Made by a program: the position numbers and the translations under genes
Assembly (NCBI GenBank): GCA_963807005.1
Contig: CAWDZK010000006.1
Location: forward strand, 496,001-560,000
Direction: 5' to 3'
Source of the DNA: CAWDZK01 sp963807005
GTDB taxonomy: Bacteria > Actinomycetota > Actinomycetes > JACCUZ01
Length of the DNA stretch: 64,000 nucleotides
Shown: positions 17,821 through 26,095 of the stretch, one piece after another
Position numbering within the stretch: position 1 is the first letter of the stretch
Layout: each line of letters opens with the position of its first letter
Notes under the pieces: model-generated
Told to the model about the DNA's origin: nothing
Seen by the model: only the letters and a program-made list of their open reading frames with translations
The model's database searches: none

Positions 17821-18183
17821 ATGGCTCCGCGGCTGATCGCCGCCCCGACCCGGATCCCGGTGCCGGGCGGCAAGCTCATCGACGAGTACGTCGGCCGGGT
17901 GACGTCGCAGACGAGCGCCGTCTCGGTGGCGCACATGCAGGCGCCGCCGGGCTGGTCCGAGCCGGCCCAGACGCCGGACTTCGACGAGGTCACCGTGGTG
18001 CTGCGCGGGACGGTCGTGGTGGAGCACGACGGCGGCCGCCTCGAGGTGCCCGCCGGTCAGGCGGTCATCACCCGCGGCGGCGAACGGGTGCGCTACCTGG
18101 TCGGCGCGGAGGGCGCCGAGTACGTCGCGGTCTGCCTCCCGGCGTTCGACCCGGACCTGGCCCACCGCGACCCTGAGGACTGA
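17821..18183 (+). CDS. small cupin-domain protein
   Basis: 120 residues forming one cupin barrel: IPVPGGKLIDEYVGRV, then HMQAPPGWSEPAQTPDFDEV (motif 1 region) and DGGRLEVPAGQAVITRGGERVRY-type motif 2. Few metal-binding histidines are apparent. It begins one base after the deoA stop and is the last gene of the import operon, so it probably serves nucleoside or sugar metabolism. The substrate is unknown. A likely terminator follows. Confidence 0.75.
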   Translation: MAPRLIAAPTRIPVPGGKLIDEYVGRVTSQTSAVSVAHMQAPPGWSEPAQTPDFDEVTVVLRGTVVVEHDGGRLEVPAGQAVITRGGERVRYLVGAEGAEYVAVCLPAFDPDLAHRDPED

Positions 18184-18222
18184 CCCGGCCGGTCAGGGCC
18201 GAGGGAGGGACTGTCAGCCGGG
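18184..18222. terminator. possible bidirectional terminator
   Basis: CCCGGC (18184-18189) pairs with GCCGGG (18217-18222). It lies between the convergent cupin gene and the 142-residue gene and overlaps the last codons of the latter. The stem is short and the loop is long. Confidence 0.35.
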
Positions 18223-18642
18223 CTTGCGGTCCTCGGGGGCCTTGAACGGGTCGGCCGCCGGCGGGGAGGCAAGCTCGGCGCGCGGGCAGGTGGCGATGGT
18301 CAGCCCCGCCCAGATGAGTGCGTCGTCGCAGAGGCTCTCGACCGTCCAGCCCTGGTCGAGGCCGTTCTCGCTCACGGTGACCTTGTAGATCGTGATCTCG
18401 TGGCGGTGCGGCGAGTCGTACATGACGGCGATCGAGCCCAGCAGCTTGGCCTCGCCACGGGTTCCGCCGACGCCGTCCCAGGGCGCGTCGTAGCGCTGCC
18501 AGAGGGAGGAGGTGGCGTTCCAGATGCCCCCGGCCGACACATCCAGCCGACGGAGCTGCTGAAGAACCTGGGCAGCGGCGCGCTCGTCCAGGATGGCGGC
18601 CGGGCGGATGATCCGGACGTCCTCGCGTGCGCCCACCTTCAT
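18214..18642 (-). CDS. conserved-looking hypothetical protein (142 residues)
   Basis: I recognise no family. The protein is soluble, lacks a signal peptide and has a balanced composition with several aromatic blocks (GGIWNATSSLWQRYDAPWDG, IAVMYDSPHRHEITIYKVTV), which looks like a real folded domain. A GAGAGG sequence lies immediately before the ATG. It is divergent from add with a 62-bp gap and convergent with the cupin gene. Its location in the nucleoside block suggests, but does not show, a related role. Confidence 0.6.
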   Translation of the reverse strand: MKVGAREDVRIIRPAAILDERAAAQVLQQLRRLDVSAGGIWNATSSLWQRYDAPWDGVGGTRGEAKLLGSIAVMYDSPHRHEITIYKVTVSENGLDQGWTVESLCDDALIWAGLTIATCPRAELASPPAADPFKAPEDRKPG

Positions 18643-18692
18643 ACCTCTCTCATCGTGCTCGCCGGGGTCGGAGTTGAGAGTCTCGCAGACGG

Positions 18693-18698
18693 TACCGT
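18693..18698 (+). promoter_or_regulatory. -10 box (TACCGT) of add
   Basis: TACCGT ends 6 nt before the GTG at 18705, consistent with a leaderless add transcript independent of the upstream import operon. Confidence 0.45.
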
Positions 18699-18704
18699 GC
18701 CCAC

Positions 18705-19790
18705 GTGACCAACTCTTTGACCCGAGATGACCTGCTTCCCGCGCCCAAGGTCCTCCTCCACGACCACCTGGACGGCGGAGTGCGGCCTCGGACCGTCGTC
18801 GAGCTGGCCAGCGACACAGGCTACGGGGCCCTGCCCACCACCGACGTCGAGGGTCTGTCCGCCTGGTTCGTCGAGGCCGCGAACTCGGGTTCGCTGGAGC
18901 GGTATCTCGAGACCTTCGCCCACACGGTGGGCGTGATGCAGACCGAAGCGGCGCTGGTGAGGGTCGCCTCCGAGTGCGCCCAGGACCTGGCCGCGGACGG
19001 GGTGGTCTACGCCGAGGTCCGCTACGCCCCCGAGCTGCACGTGGAGCAGGACCTGACGCTCGAGGCCGTGGTGGAGGCCGTGAACGCCGGGTTCCGGGAG
19101 GGGGAGCGGCTTGCCGCGGCCGCGGGTCACCCGATCCGGGTCGGCGCGCTGCTCACCGCGATGCGGCACGCGGCCAGGTCGCAGGAGATCGCCGAGCTCT
19201 CCGTGCGGTACCGCGACGCCGGGGTGGTCGGCTTCGACATCGCCGGAGCCGAGGCGGGCAACCCGCCGACCCGGCACCTGGACGCCTTCGAGTACCTCCA
19301 GCGCGAGAACGCGCACTTCACCATCCACGCCGGCGAGGCGTTCGGCCTCCCGTCGATCTGGCAGGCCATCCAGTGGTGCGGTGCCGACCGGCTCGGGCAC
19401 GGGGTGCGGATCATCGACGACATCACCGTCGCCGAGGACGGCACCGCGACGCTGGGCCGCCTGGCGGCGTACGTCCGCGACAAGCGGATCCCGCTCGAGA
19501 TGGCGCCGACGTCCAACGTCATGACCGGGGCGGCGCCCTCGATCGCCGAGCACCCGATCGGGCTACTGCGCCGACTGGGCTTCCGGGTCACGGTCAACAC
19601 CGACAACCGGCTGATGAGCGGGACGTCGATGACCCAGGAGATGGTGCAGCTGGCCGAGGCGTTCGGCTACGGCTTCGACGACTTCCGCTGGTTCACGATC
19701 AACGCGATGAAGTCGGCGTTCATCCCGTTCGACGAGCGGCTGGCGATCATCGAGGGCGTCGTCAAGCCCGGGTACGCCGCCCTGGCCTGA
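18705..19790 (+). CDS. add: adenosine deaminase
   Basis: 361 residues, normal length. The zinc-binding HxH is H19-x-H21 in LLHDHLDGGVRP. Further active-site blocks are FTIHAGEAFGLPSIWQAI (His and Glu), RLGHGVRI and VTVNTDNRLMSGTSMTQE, where the TDN block replaces the more usual SDDP. It deaminates (deoxy)adenosine to (deoxy)inosine, which the purine nucleoside phosphorylase encoded at 38.5 kb can split. It starts at GTG behind its own promoter and ends at a strong hairpin. Confidence 0.94.
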   Translation: MTNSLTRDDLLPAPKVLLHDHLDGGVRPRTVVELASDTGYGALPTTDVEGLSAWFVEAANSGSLERYLETFAHTVGVMQTEAALVRVASECAQDLAADGVVYAEVRYAPELHVEQDLTLEAVVEAVNAGFREGERLAAAAGHPIRVGALLTAMRHAARSQEIAELSVRYRDAGVVGFDIAGAEAGNPPTRHLDAFEYLQRENAHFTIHAGEAFGLPSIWQAIQWCGADRLGHGVRIIDDITVAEDGTATLGRLAAYVRDKRIPLEMAPTSNVMTGAAPSIAEHPIGLLRRLGFRVTVNTDNRLMSGTSMTQEMVQLAEAFGYGFDDFRWFTINAMKSAFIPFDERLAIIEGVVKPGYAALA

Positions 19791-19798
19791 GCCGGACA

Positions 19799-19820
19799 CC
19801 GGCCACCGTCCGGTGGCCGG
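19799..19820. terminator. bidirectional terminator between add and the zinc-ribbon gene
   Basis: CCGGCCACCG-TC-CGGTGGCCGG is a perfect 10-bp stem with a minimal loop in the gap between two convergent genes. There is no T-run. Confidence 0.7.
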
Positions 19821-19839
19821 CATCCGTCGAGGTCGGGCC

Positions 19840-20037
19840 TCAGGCGGCGACGGGGGCGGCCAGCCCCGCGTCGCGGGAGGTGGTGGCGCTGCCCTGCGGG
19901 GCGAGCAGGTTCACAGTCGCGCAGCGGGTGCAGCGGTAGACCAGGGAGACTCCCTGCTCGGTGCTGACGATGGTCTCGATGGAGCGCGCGCCGCGCAGTT
20001 CGCGCAGGCCGCACTCGAGGCAGTCGGTGAGGAACAT
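19840..20037 (-). CDS. small zinc-ribbon-like protein (65 residues)
   Basis: Two cysteine pairs (CLECG near residue 6 and CTRCA near 37) separated by about 28 residues look like a zinc ribbon, with an Ala-rich C-terminal tail. No family is recognised. It is transcribed divergently from the LysR gene with a 57-bp gap and convergently with add. It could be a target of that regulator. Coding is supported by the spacing of the cysteines and codon use like its neighbours. Confidence 0.6.
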   Translation of the reverse strand: MFLTDCLECGLRELRGARSIETIVSTEQGVSLVYRCTRCATVNLLAPQGSATTSRDAGLAAPVAA

Positions 20038-20043
20038 GTCTCT

Positions 20044-20062
20044 ATGGTCGGCATCGTGCCAT
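20044..20062. promoter_or_regulatory. dyad in the LysR / zinc-ribbon divergent gap
   Basis: ATGG-tc-GGCA-tcg-TGCC-AT contains two nested inverted repeats (ATGG/CCAT and GGCA/TGCC). It lies in an unusually AT-rich divergent gap beside a LysR gene, the usual position for a LysR-type regulator box. Binding is inferred from position and symmetry only. Confidence 0.4.
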
Positions 20063-20094
20063 CATAAGTCCAACCACTATTTCTGAGGATCACT

Positions 20095-21039
20095 ATGAGC
20101 AGACCTTATGCTCCTGCCTTCGACACCAAGCAGCTGCTGGCGCTGCTGGCGGTGGTCGACACCGGGACCTTCAGCGCGGCCGCGGACGAGCTGGGCTACA
20201 CCCAGTCCGCGGTCAGCCAGCAGGTCGCCGGGCTGGAGCGGGCGGTGGGTGCCCGGCTGTTCGACCGCCCGGGCGGGCCCAGCCACGTCCGGCTCACCAC
20301 GCTGGGGGACGTCCTGGTCGGGCACGCCCGCACGATCGTGGCCCGGCTGCACGCGGCGGCGGCCGACATCGACGCCGTCCGGGCCGGCACCAAGGGCAGC
20401 CTGCGAGTCGGGACGATGCAGAGCATCGGCACCAAGGTCCTGCCGCGGCTGCTCCGGCGCTACCGGGAGGGGCACCCCGGCCTCGAGCTGCTGCCGCAGG
20501 AGACCTGGGACATGCAGCAGCTGGCGGCGGCGGTGGAGGACGGCCGGTTCGACCTGTCCTTCGCCCAGCTCCCGCTGCCCGAGGGCCCGTTCTCGGTCCG
20601 CCGGGTGCTGGACGACCCGTACGTGCTCCTCACGCCCGCCGACGCCCCGGAGGCCGGGAGCGACTCAATCGCCCTGCGTGCCGCCGCCCGGCTGCCCCTG
20701 ATCGGCTTCAGCGACCCGCAGGAGAACGAGGACCTGGTCTATTACCTGCGCCGGACCGGCATCGAGCCGTCGTTCGTCTTCCGCTCGAACGACAACCCGA
20801 CCATCCAGGGGTTCGTGGCGGCCGGGCTCGGCTACGCGCTGATGCCCCGGCTGACGGTGGACGAGGACGACCCCGAGGTGTCGGTCGTCCCCACGGTGAC
20901 CGGCCTCCCGCCGCGCAACCTGGCGCTGGTCTGGCACTCGGACCGGCAGCCCTCCCCGCACGTCGAGCAGTTCGTCGAGCTGGCCGTCGACGTGTGTGCC
21001 GAGGTGAGCCGGGACTGGGAGCGAGCGACCGGCAGCTAG
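20095..21039 (+). CDS. LysR-family transcriptional regulator
   Basis: 314 residues. The N-terminal winged helix-turn-helix (about 8-67) reads LLALLAVVDTGTFSAAADEL then QSAVSQQVAGLERAVGARLF, and a periplasmic-binding-like effector domain follows (about 95-300). A GAGGA sequence 6-7 nt before the ATG can act as ribosome site. LysR proteins usually control a divergent neighbour, here the zinc-ribbon gene. Control of the nucleoside genes is possible but not shown. The effector is unknown. Confidence 0.9.
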   Translation: MSRPYAPAFDTKQLLALLAVVDTGTFSAAADELGYTQSAVSQQVAGLERAVGARLFDRPGGPSHVRLTTLGDVLVGHARTIVARLHAAAADIDAVRAGTKGSLRVGTMQSIGTKVLPRLLRRYREGHPGLELLPQETWDMQQLAAAVEDGRFDLSFAQLPLPEGPFSVRRVLDDPYVLLTPADAPEAGSDSIALRAAARLPLIGFSDPQENEDLVYYLRRTGIEPSFVFRSNDNPTIQGFVAAGLGYALMPRLTVDEDDPEVSVVPTVTGLPPRNLALVWHSDRQPSPHVEQFVELAVDVCAEVSRDWERATGS

Positions 21040-21068
21040 CCGATCGCTGGTCAGCCTTGGTCAGCCCG

Positions 21069-21683
21069 TCAGGCCCGGTCGGCGTCGGACCGGAGTGCGG
21101 CCCGGAGTGCGGCCATGGTCTGCGCCCGGTCGCACGGCCGGCAGCCCAGCGCCACCTGCCGGGCCACGACCGCCGGCTCGGCGCGCAACAAGGCGATCCC
21201 GCGCCGGAGCAGCGTGAGCGGGGGCTTGCGGTGCTCGCGCAGGTCCCGGCCCAGCCGGCGGAGGAAGTTCTTTGCCCGGGACCGCCGGACGACCACGGCG
21301 TCACGGAGCAGGCCGCGCTCGCGGGCGGCGGCGACCAGCTCGGCCGCGAAGATGCCGGTCCCGACGAACGCGGGGGAGTCGCCGATGTCGAACCGGCGGG
21401 TGCCGACCCTGCCGTCCCGGGAGATGTCGTACACCGGTACCACCGCGCTTCCGCAGCGGCAGAGCTGCTCCAGCGCCGCCAGGGCGACCTCGGCGTCCCA
21501 GGACGACGGGTCGTCCCAGTCCACGATGCCGAGCACCGGGTGCCGTGGCGCGGTGGGGTCCGCGCCGTCCTTGTAGAAGTGGTCCAGGTCCAGGATCGGC
21601 AGGCCGGACTCCTCGGCCAGGTGGGTCTTGCCGGACCCGGACGGACCCGCCAGCAGCACGAGGCGGGCGGGCGGCAGGCTCAC
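21069..21683 (-). CDS. P-loop nucleotide kinase, uridine kinase-like
   Basis: 204 residues with a Walker A loop at the N-terminus (LLAGPSGSGKTHLAE), then LDLDHFYKDG, which resembles the DDFY block of uridine kinase/phosphoribulokinase relatives, and DWDDPSSWDAE. The C-terminal third (KNFLRRLGRDLREHRKPPLT) is basic and often seen in actinobacterial uridine-kinase-like proteins. A nucleoside kinase would fit the neighbouring genes, but activity is unproven. It is convergent with the LysR gene, 29 bp away. Confidence 0.75.
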   Translation of the reverse strand: MSLPPARLVLLAGPSGSGKTHLAEESGLPILDLDHFYKDGADPTAPRHPVLGIVDWDDPSSWDAEVALAALEQLCRCGSAVVPVYDISRDGRVGTRRFDIGDSPAFVGTGIFAAELVAAARERGLLRDAVVVRRSRAKNFLRRLGRDLREHRKPPLTLLRRGIALLRAEPAVVARQVALGCRPCDRAQTMAALRAALRSDADRA

Positions 21684-21708
21684 CCGCGGGAGGCTACCGG
21701 GACGGGGG

Positions 21709-22584
21709 TCAGACGCCGACCGGGTGCCAGACCGTCTTGGTCTCGAGGTGCGTGCGCATCCGGGCCAGGTCGGGTGTCCGGGTCCAGTCGGTCCGGCCGG
21801 GGCGGACCACCCGCTTGAGGTTGTCCGCGGCGGCGACCTGCAGGTCGGTCGCGTCGGACTCCGCGGCGCCGGCCAGGTCGATGCTGTTGACGTCCATGTG
21901 CGAGGCCAGCCACGGCGCCACCTCGCTGGTGACGCCGGTCAGCACGTTGACCACGCCGCCGGGGACGTCGGAGGTGGCCAGCACCTCGGACAGCGTCACG
22001 GCGGGCAGCGGCCGGAGCTCGCTGGCCAGGACCACGACGGTGTTGCCGCTGACGATGGCCGGCGCGACGACCGAGACGAGGCCCAGCAGGGACGAGTCCT
22101 GCGGGGCGACGGCGGCGACCACGCCGGTCGGCTCGGGGACCGAGAAGTCGAAGTACGGCCCCGCGACGGAGTTCGCCGAGCCCATCACCTGTGCCAGCTT
22201 GTCCGACCAGCCGGCGTACCAGACCCAGCGGTCGACGGCGGCGTCGACGACTGCCTCGGCCTTGCTGCGCGAGATTCCTTCGCCCTGGGCGACCTCGTCG
22301 ACGAACTGCGAGCGACGGCCCTCGAGCAGCTCGGCCACCCGGTAGAGCACCTGGCCGCGGTTGTACGCGGTGGCGGCGGCCCAGCCCGGGAACGCCTTGC
22401 GCGCCGCGACGACGGCATCGCGAGCGTCCTTGCGGGAGGCCATCGCGGCGTTCGCGACGAACCGGCCCTTGGCGTCGGCCACCTCGTAGGAGCGGCCGCT
22501 CTCGGAGCGCGGGAACGTGCCGCCGATGAAGAGCTTGTAGGTCTTGCGGACGTCCAGACGCTCGGAGATCTCCCTAGACGGCAA
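21709..22584 (-). CDS. half-length aldehyde dehydrogenase-like protein lacking the catalytic domain
   Basis: 291 residues that align with only the N-terminal NAD-binding part of an aldehyde dehydrogenase (FIGGTFPRSESGRSYEVADA, DAVVAARKAFPGWAAATAYN, EPTGVVAAVAPQDSSLLGLV). The usual LKPAE lysine is replaced (VLASEL), the LELGGK glutamate block is absent (DLAGAAESD), and the frame stops before the catalytic cysteine. It therefore cannot be a normal enzyme and may be a partner of the full-length enzyme, whose stop overlaps its start by 11 bp. It reads as an intact conserved frame rather than a decayed one. Confidence 0.8.
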   Translation of the reverse strand: MPSREISERLDVRKTYKLFIGGTFPRSESGRSYEVADAKGRFVANAAMASRKDARDAVVAARKAFPGWAAATAYNRGQVLYRVAELLEGRRSQFVDEVAQGEGISRSKAEAVVDAAVDRWVWYAGWSDKLAQVMGSANSVAGPYFDFSVPEPTGVVAAVAPQDSSLLGLVSVVAPAIVSGNTVVVLASELRPLPAVTLSEVLATSDVPGGVVNVLTGVTSEVAPWLASHMDVNSIDLAGAAESDATDLQVAAADNLKRVVRPGRTDWTRTPDLARMRTHLETKTVWHPVGV

Positions 22585-24016
22585 GGTAGGCCTCCAGCCC
22601 GTGGCGGCCGCCCTCGCGGCCGTAGCCCGACTCCTTGTAGCCGCCGAACGGCGACGCGGGGTCGAAGCGGTTGAACGTGTTGGCCCAGACGACGCCGGCC
22701 CGCAGCTGGTCGGCCATCCAGAGGATGCGGGACCCCTTGTCGGTCCAGACGCCGGCCGAGAGGCCGTACGGGGTGTTGTTGGCCTTCTCGACGGCCTCCT
22801 GCGGGGTCCGGAAGGTCAGCACCGACAGCACAGGGCCGAAGATCTCCTCTCGGGCGATCCGGTGGGCCTGGGAGACGCCGGTGAAGACCGTCGGCGGGAA
22901 CCAGAAGCCCTTCTCCGGGAGCTCGCAGGCCGGCGACCAGCGCTCGGCGCCCTCGGACTCGCCGACCGCGGACAGCTCCCGGATCCGGGCCAGCTGCTCG
23001 GCCGAGTTGATGGCGCCGATGTCGGTGTTCTTGTCCAGCGGGTCGCCGAGGCGCAGGGTGCCGAGCCGACGCTTGAGCGAGTCGAGGACCTCGTCGTACG
23101 CCGACTCCTGGACCAGCAGCCGCGAGCCGGCGCAGCAGACGTGGCCCTGGTTGAAGAAGATGCCGTTGACGATGCCCTCGACCGCCTGGTCGACCGGGGC
23201 GTCCTCGAACACGATGTTGGCGGCCTTGCCGCCGAGCTCGAGGGTGACCTTCTTGGCCGAGCCCGCGGTCGAGCGGGCGATCATCTTGCCGACGTCGGTG
23301 GAGCCGGTGAAGGCGACCTTGTCGACTCCCTCGTGCTCGACCAGGGCCCGCCCGGTGTCGCCGGCGCCGGTGAGGATGTTGACGACCCCTGGTGGCAGGT
23401 CGGCCTGCTGGCAGATCTCGGCGAACAGCAGCGCCGTCAGCGGAGTGGTCTCGGCCGGCTTCAGCACCACTGTGTTGCCACAGGCCAGGGCGGGGGCGAT
23501 CTTCCAGGCGAGCATCAGCAGCGGGAAGTTCCACGGGATGATCTGGCCCGCGACGCCCAGCGGCTTCGGAGCGGGGCCGAACCCGGCGTGCTCGAGCTTG
23601 TCGGCCCAGCCGGCGTAGTGGAAGAACCAGGCCGAGACCAGCGGGATGTCGACGTCACGCGACTCGCGGATCGGCTTGCCGTTGTCCAGCGACTCCAGCA
23701 CGGCGAGCTCGCGGGCCCGCTCCTGCACGATCCGGGCGATCCGGAACAGGTACTTGCCGCGCTCGCGCGCAGGCAGCCTGGACCAGACCCGGTCGTAGGC
23801 CTTGCGGGCCGCGGCCACCGCGCGGTCGACGTCGGTGGGGCCGGCCTCGGTGATCTCGGCGAGCACCTCTTCCGAGGCCGGGCTCACGGTCTTGAAGGTG
23901 CGCCCGTCGGTGGTGTCGACGAACTGCCCGTCGATGAACAAGCCGTAGGACGGCTTGAGGTCGACGATCGCGCGCGACTCCGGCGCCGGGGCGTACTCGA
24001 ACTTCTTGCCGGTCAT
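22574..24016 (-). CDS. aldehyde dehydrogenase, full length
   Basis: 480 residues with all core features: IIPWNFPLLMLAWKIAPALA, LKPAETTPL, the glutamate E260 in LELGGKAANIVFED and the nucleophile C294 in NQGHVCCAGSRL. It oxidises an aldehyde with NAD(P). Directly downstream of deoC on the same strand (5 bp apart), the most likely substrate is the acetaldehyde released by deoxyribose-phosphate aldolase. Gene order deoC, full ALDH, half ALDH forms one tight operon. Confidence 0.93.
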   Translation of the reverse strand: MTGKKFEYAPAPESRAIVDLKPSYGLFIDGQFVDTTDGRTFKTVSPASEEVLAEITEAGPTDVDRAVAAARKAYDRVWSRLPARERGKYLFRIARIVQERARELAVLESLDNGKPIRESRDVDIPLVSAWFFHYAGWADKLEHAGFGPAPKPLGVAGQIIPWNFPLLMLAWKIAPALACGNTVVLKPAETTPLTALLFAEICQQADLPPGVVNILTGAGDTGRALVEHEGVDKVAFTGSTDVGKMIARSTAGSAKKVTLELGGKAANIVFEDAPVDQAVEGIVNGIFFNQGHVCCAGSRLLVQESAYDEVLDSLKRRLGTLRLGDPLDKNTDIGAINSAEQLARIRELSAVGESEGAERWSPACELPEKGFWFPPTVFTGVSQAHRIAREEIFGPVLSVLTFRTPQEAVEKANNTPYGLSAGVWTDKGSRILWMADQLRAGVVWANTFNRFDPASPFGGYKESGYGREGGRHGLEAYLAV

Positions 24017-24021
24017 CAGCC

Positions 24022-24999
24022 TCAGTCCAGCGTGAAGTAGTCGGGGCCGCTGTAGCGGCCGGTGGTCATCTTGGTCCGCTGCATGAGCAGGTCGTTGAGC
24101 AGGCTGCTCGCGCCGAGGCGGAACCAGTCGGGGTCGAGCCAGTCGTCACCGACGGTCTCGTTGACGAGGACCAGGTACTTGATCGCGTCCTTGGTGGTGC
24201 GGATGCCGCCGGCCGGCTTGACGCCGACCTGCCGACCGGTCGTCGCGCGGAAGTCGCGCACGGCCTCGAGCATCACCAGCGTCACCGGCAGGGTCGCCGC
24301 CGGCGCGATCTTGCCGGTAGAGGTCTTGATGAAGTCACCGCCGGCGATCATCCCGAGCCACGAGGCGCGGCGGACGTTGTCGTAGGTCACCAGCTCGCCG
24401 GTCTCGAGGATCACCTTGAGGTGCGCGTCGCCGCACGCCGCCTTGGTGGCCACGATCTCGTCGAAGACCTCGAGGTAGCGACCGGAGAGGAACGCGCCGC
24501 GGTCGATCACCATGTCGATCTCGTCGGCCCCCGCGGCGACCGCGTCGCGGGTGTCGGCGAGCTTGACCTCGAGGCTGGCGCGCCCGCTGGGGAACGCCGT
24601 CGCGACGCTGGCGACCTTCACGCCGCTGCCGTGCAGCGCCTCGACGGCGACCGGGACCATGTCCGGGTAGACGCAGATGGCCGCCACCCGGGGCGTCTCG
24701 GGCACGGCGGGGTCGGGTCGCATGGCCTTCGCGCAGAGCGCCCGGACCTTGCCGGGGGTGTCCTGGCCCTCGAGGGTGGTCAGGTCGATCATCTGGATCG
24801 CCAGGTCGATGGCCCAGGCCTTCGCCGAGGTCTTGATCGACCGGGTGGCCAGCGTGGCGGCCCGGGCCTCGGCGCCCACCTGGTCGACGCCGGGCAGGCC
24901 GTGCAGGAACCGTCGGAGCGAGGCGTCGGAGGCGGTGATCCCGGCGACGTCGAGGCCGCTGAGGACCGGGTCGACCGACGGGGGAGCGGTCGCAGTCAC
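24022..24999 (-). CDS. deoC: deoxyribose-phosphate aldolase
   Basis: 325 residues. Active-site blocks are KVILETGEL (K195), the Schiff-base lysine K225 in GGDFIKTSTGK and the proton-relay lysine K261 in VGVKPAGGI. An N-terminal extension of about 75 residues is longer than in the E. coli enzyme. It splits 2-deoxyribose-5-phosphate into glyceraldehyde-3-phosphate and acetaldehyde, completing deoxynucleoside breakdown begun by deoA, add and the purine phosphorylase. The GTG start lies 6 nt after a TAGACT box. Confidence 0.94.
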   Translation of the reverse strand: MTATAPPSVDPVLSGLDVAGITASDASLRRFLHGLPGVDQVGAEARAATLATRSIKTSAKAWAIDLAIQMIDLTTLEGQDTPGKVRALCAKAMRPDPAVPETPRVAAICVYPDMVPVAVEALHGSGVKVASVATAFPSGRASLEVKLADTRDAVAAGADEIDMVIDRGAFLSGRYLEVFDEIVATKAACGDAHLKVILETGELVTYDNVRRASWLGMIAGGDFIKTSTGKIAPAATLPVTLVMLEAVRDFRATTGRQVGVKPAGGIRTTKDAIKYLVLVNETVGDDWLDPDWFRLGASSLLNDLLMQRTKMTTGRYSGPDYFTLD

Positions 25000-25005
25000 C
25001 GCCCG

Positions 25006-25011
25006 AGTCTA
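25006..25011 (-). promoter_or_regulatory. -10 box (TAGACT) of the deoC-ALDH operon
   Basis: On the minus strand TAGACT ends 6 nt before the deoC GTG, predicting a leaderless mRNA. The box overlaps the final codons and stop of the upstream membrane-protein gene. Confidence 0.45.
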
Positions 25012-26007
25012 GCGCCGTCGGACAGCGCCGGTTTCCGCGGTCGTCGCGTCCCCGGCCCGCCGCCGCGCGACGGTGACCGCGGCGGCGACCAGGATGCCGC
25101 CGGTGGCGAGCAGCGCGAGCGGGATGACGACGCCGGCCTGGTCCGGGAAGAAGAACTGGACGGCGGAGGGGACGGCGAACAGCGTGCCGACCGAGGCGAC
25201 GACCAGCAGCTCGATCCGGTCCCGGTGCACCCCCCAGCCGAACAGCACCGCGATGGTGGTCAGCGCCACCAGCTGACCGCCGAAGGACCCGGCCATCAGC
25301 GTCATGGTGGCGACCATCCCGACCGCCCCGATGTAGCGGGCCGCCCGGAGGGGCCGTAGCGCGCCCCGCTCGCCGAGGACGAACCACGCCGCCGACACCA
25401 GCCAGCCGCCGAGCCCCACCAGGGTCGGCTCGTCCCAGTCCGGCCGGGCGCCCAGCGCGCCGGCCGCCGCGACCGCCGCGAGGAACACACCGAGCTGCTG
25501 GGCCGCTTCATGGCTGTCGTAGTACAGCGGCAGTGCAAGGGCCATCGCACCGAGCCCGACGAGCAGCCAGGTGTTCTGCGCGTCGGTGTCGATCACCTGG
25601 TCGCCGAGCACGGCGAAGGAGGCGGCGAAGGACCCGACGGCGAGCAGCCACAGCACCGACCGGAGCCGGGCCGCACCGTCGTGGCCGAGACCGGTGACGG
25701 GGACGAGCGACCCGGCCAGCAGCAGGAGAGCCGTCGCGACCAGCGGGATGGCCAGCCGCGAACCGGTCGAGAGGTCGTCCCACGCCAGCTGCACCAGCAG
25801 CGCGGCCGCGGCGAGTGCCAGCACCCCGCCGAAGTACCCGAGCGCCTCGACGGCCAGCTGCCGCCGGGACCGCTCGGCCGTGGCCGGTGCCAGCACGCCC
25901 TCGGACTCGAGGATGCGCTGGGCCTGGTCACGGGTCAGCAGCCCTTCTCGCGTCCACCGCTCCACGAGGGCGGCCACGTCGACCGGCGTTGCGCGCAGGT
26001 CCGCCAC
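25009..26007 (-). CDS. DUF2157-like multi-pass membrane protein
   Basis: 332 residues from GTG 26007. The first 70 are soluble (RWTREGLLTRDQAQRILESEGV, the usual DUF2157-type N-terminus). About nine hydrophobic helices follow, starting ALGYFGGVLALAAAALLVQL, and the protein ends in a short basic tail. The function is unknown. The open frame extends upstream to 26319, but that part overlaps the end of the large secreted-protein gene, so the GTG at the start of the recognisable domain is preferred. Confidence 0.75.
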   Translation of the reverse strand: MADLRATPVDVAALVERWTREGLLTRDQAQRILESEGVLAPATAERSRRQLAVEALGYFGGVLALAAAALLVQLAWDDLSTGSRLAIPLVATALLLLAGSLVPVTGLGHDGAARLRSVLWLLAVGSFAASFAVLGDQVIDTDAQNTWLLVGLGAMALALPLYYDSHEAAQQLGVFLAAVAAAGALGARPDWDEPTLVGLGGWLVSAAWFVLGERGALRPLRAARYIGAVGMVATMTLMAGSFGGQLVALTTIAVLFGWGVHRDRIELLVVASVGTLFAVPSAVQFFFPDQAGVVIPLALLATGGILVAAAVTVARRRAGDATTAETGAVRRR

Positions 26008-26046
26008 GCAGCCAGCCTGCCGCAGCCGGCCGGCCCCGCACAGGGA

Positions 26047-26087
26047 CCGAAGTCCCGAGCCGGTCCTCAGCGGCCCGGCTACTTCGG
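26047..26087 (-). terminator. terminator after the large secreted-protein gene
   Basis: CCGAAGT (26047-26053) pairs with ACTTCGG (26081-26087), and AGCCGG (26058-26063) pairs with CCGGCT (26075-26080), leaving a 4-nt bulge. It begins just beyond the stop at 26096 on the minus strand. Confidence 0.6.
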
Positions 26088-26095
26088 GAGGCGGC

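Noticed and set aside
22185..23534. Long alternative minus-strand frame over the aldehyde dehydrogenase genes
   Set aside because: Its C-terminal part only repeats an out-of-frame reading of the two dehydrogenases; no start site or motif supports it.
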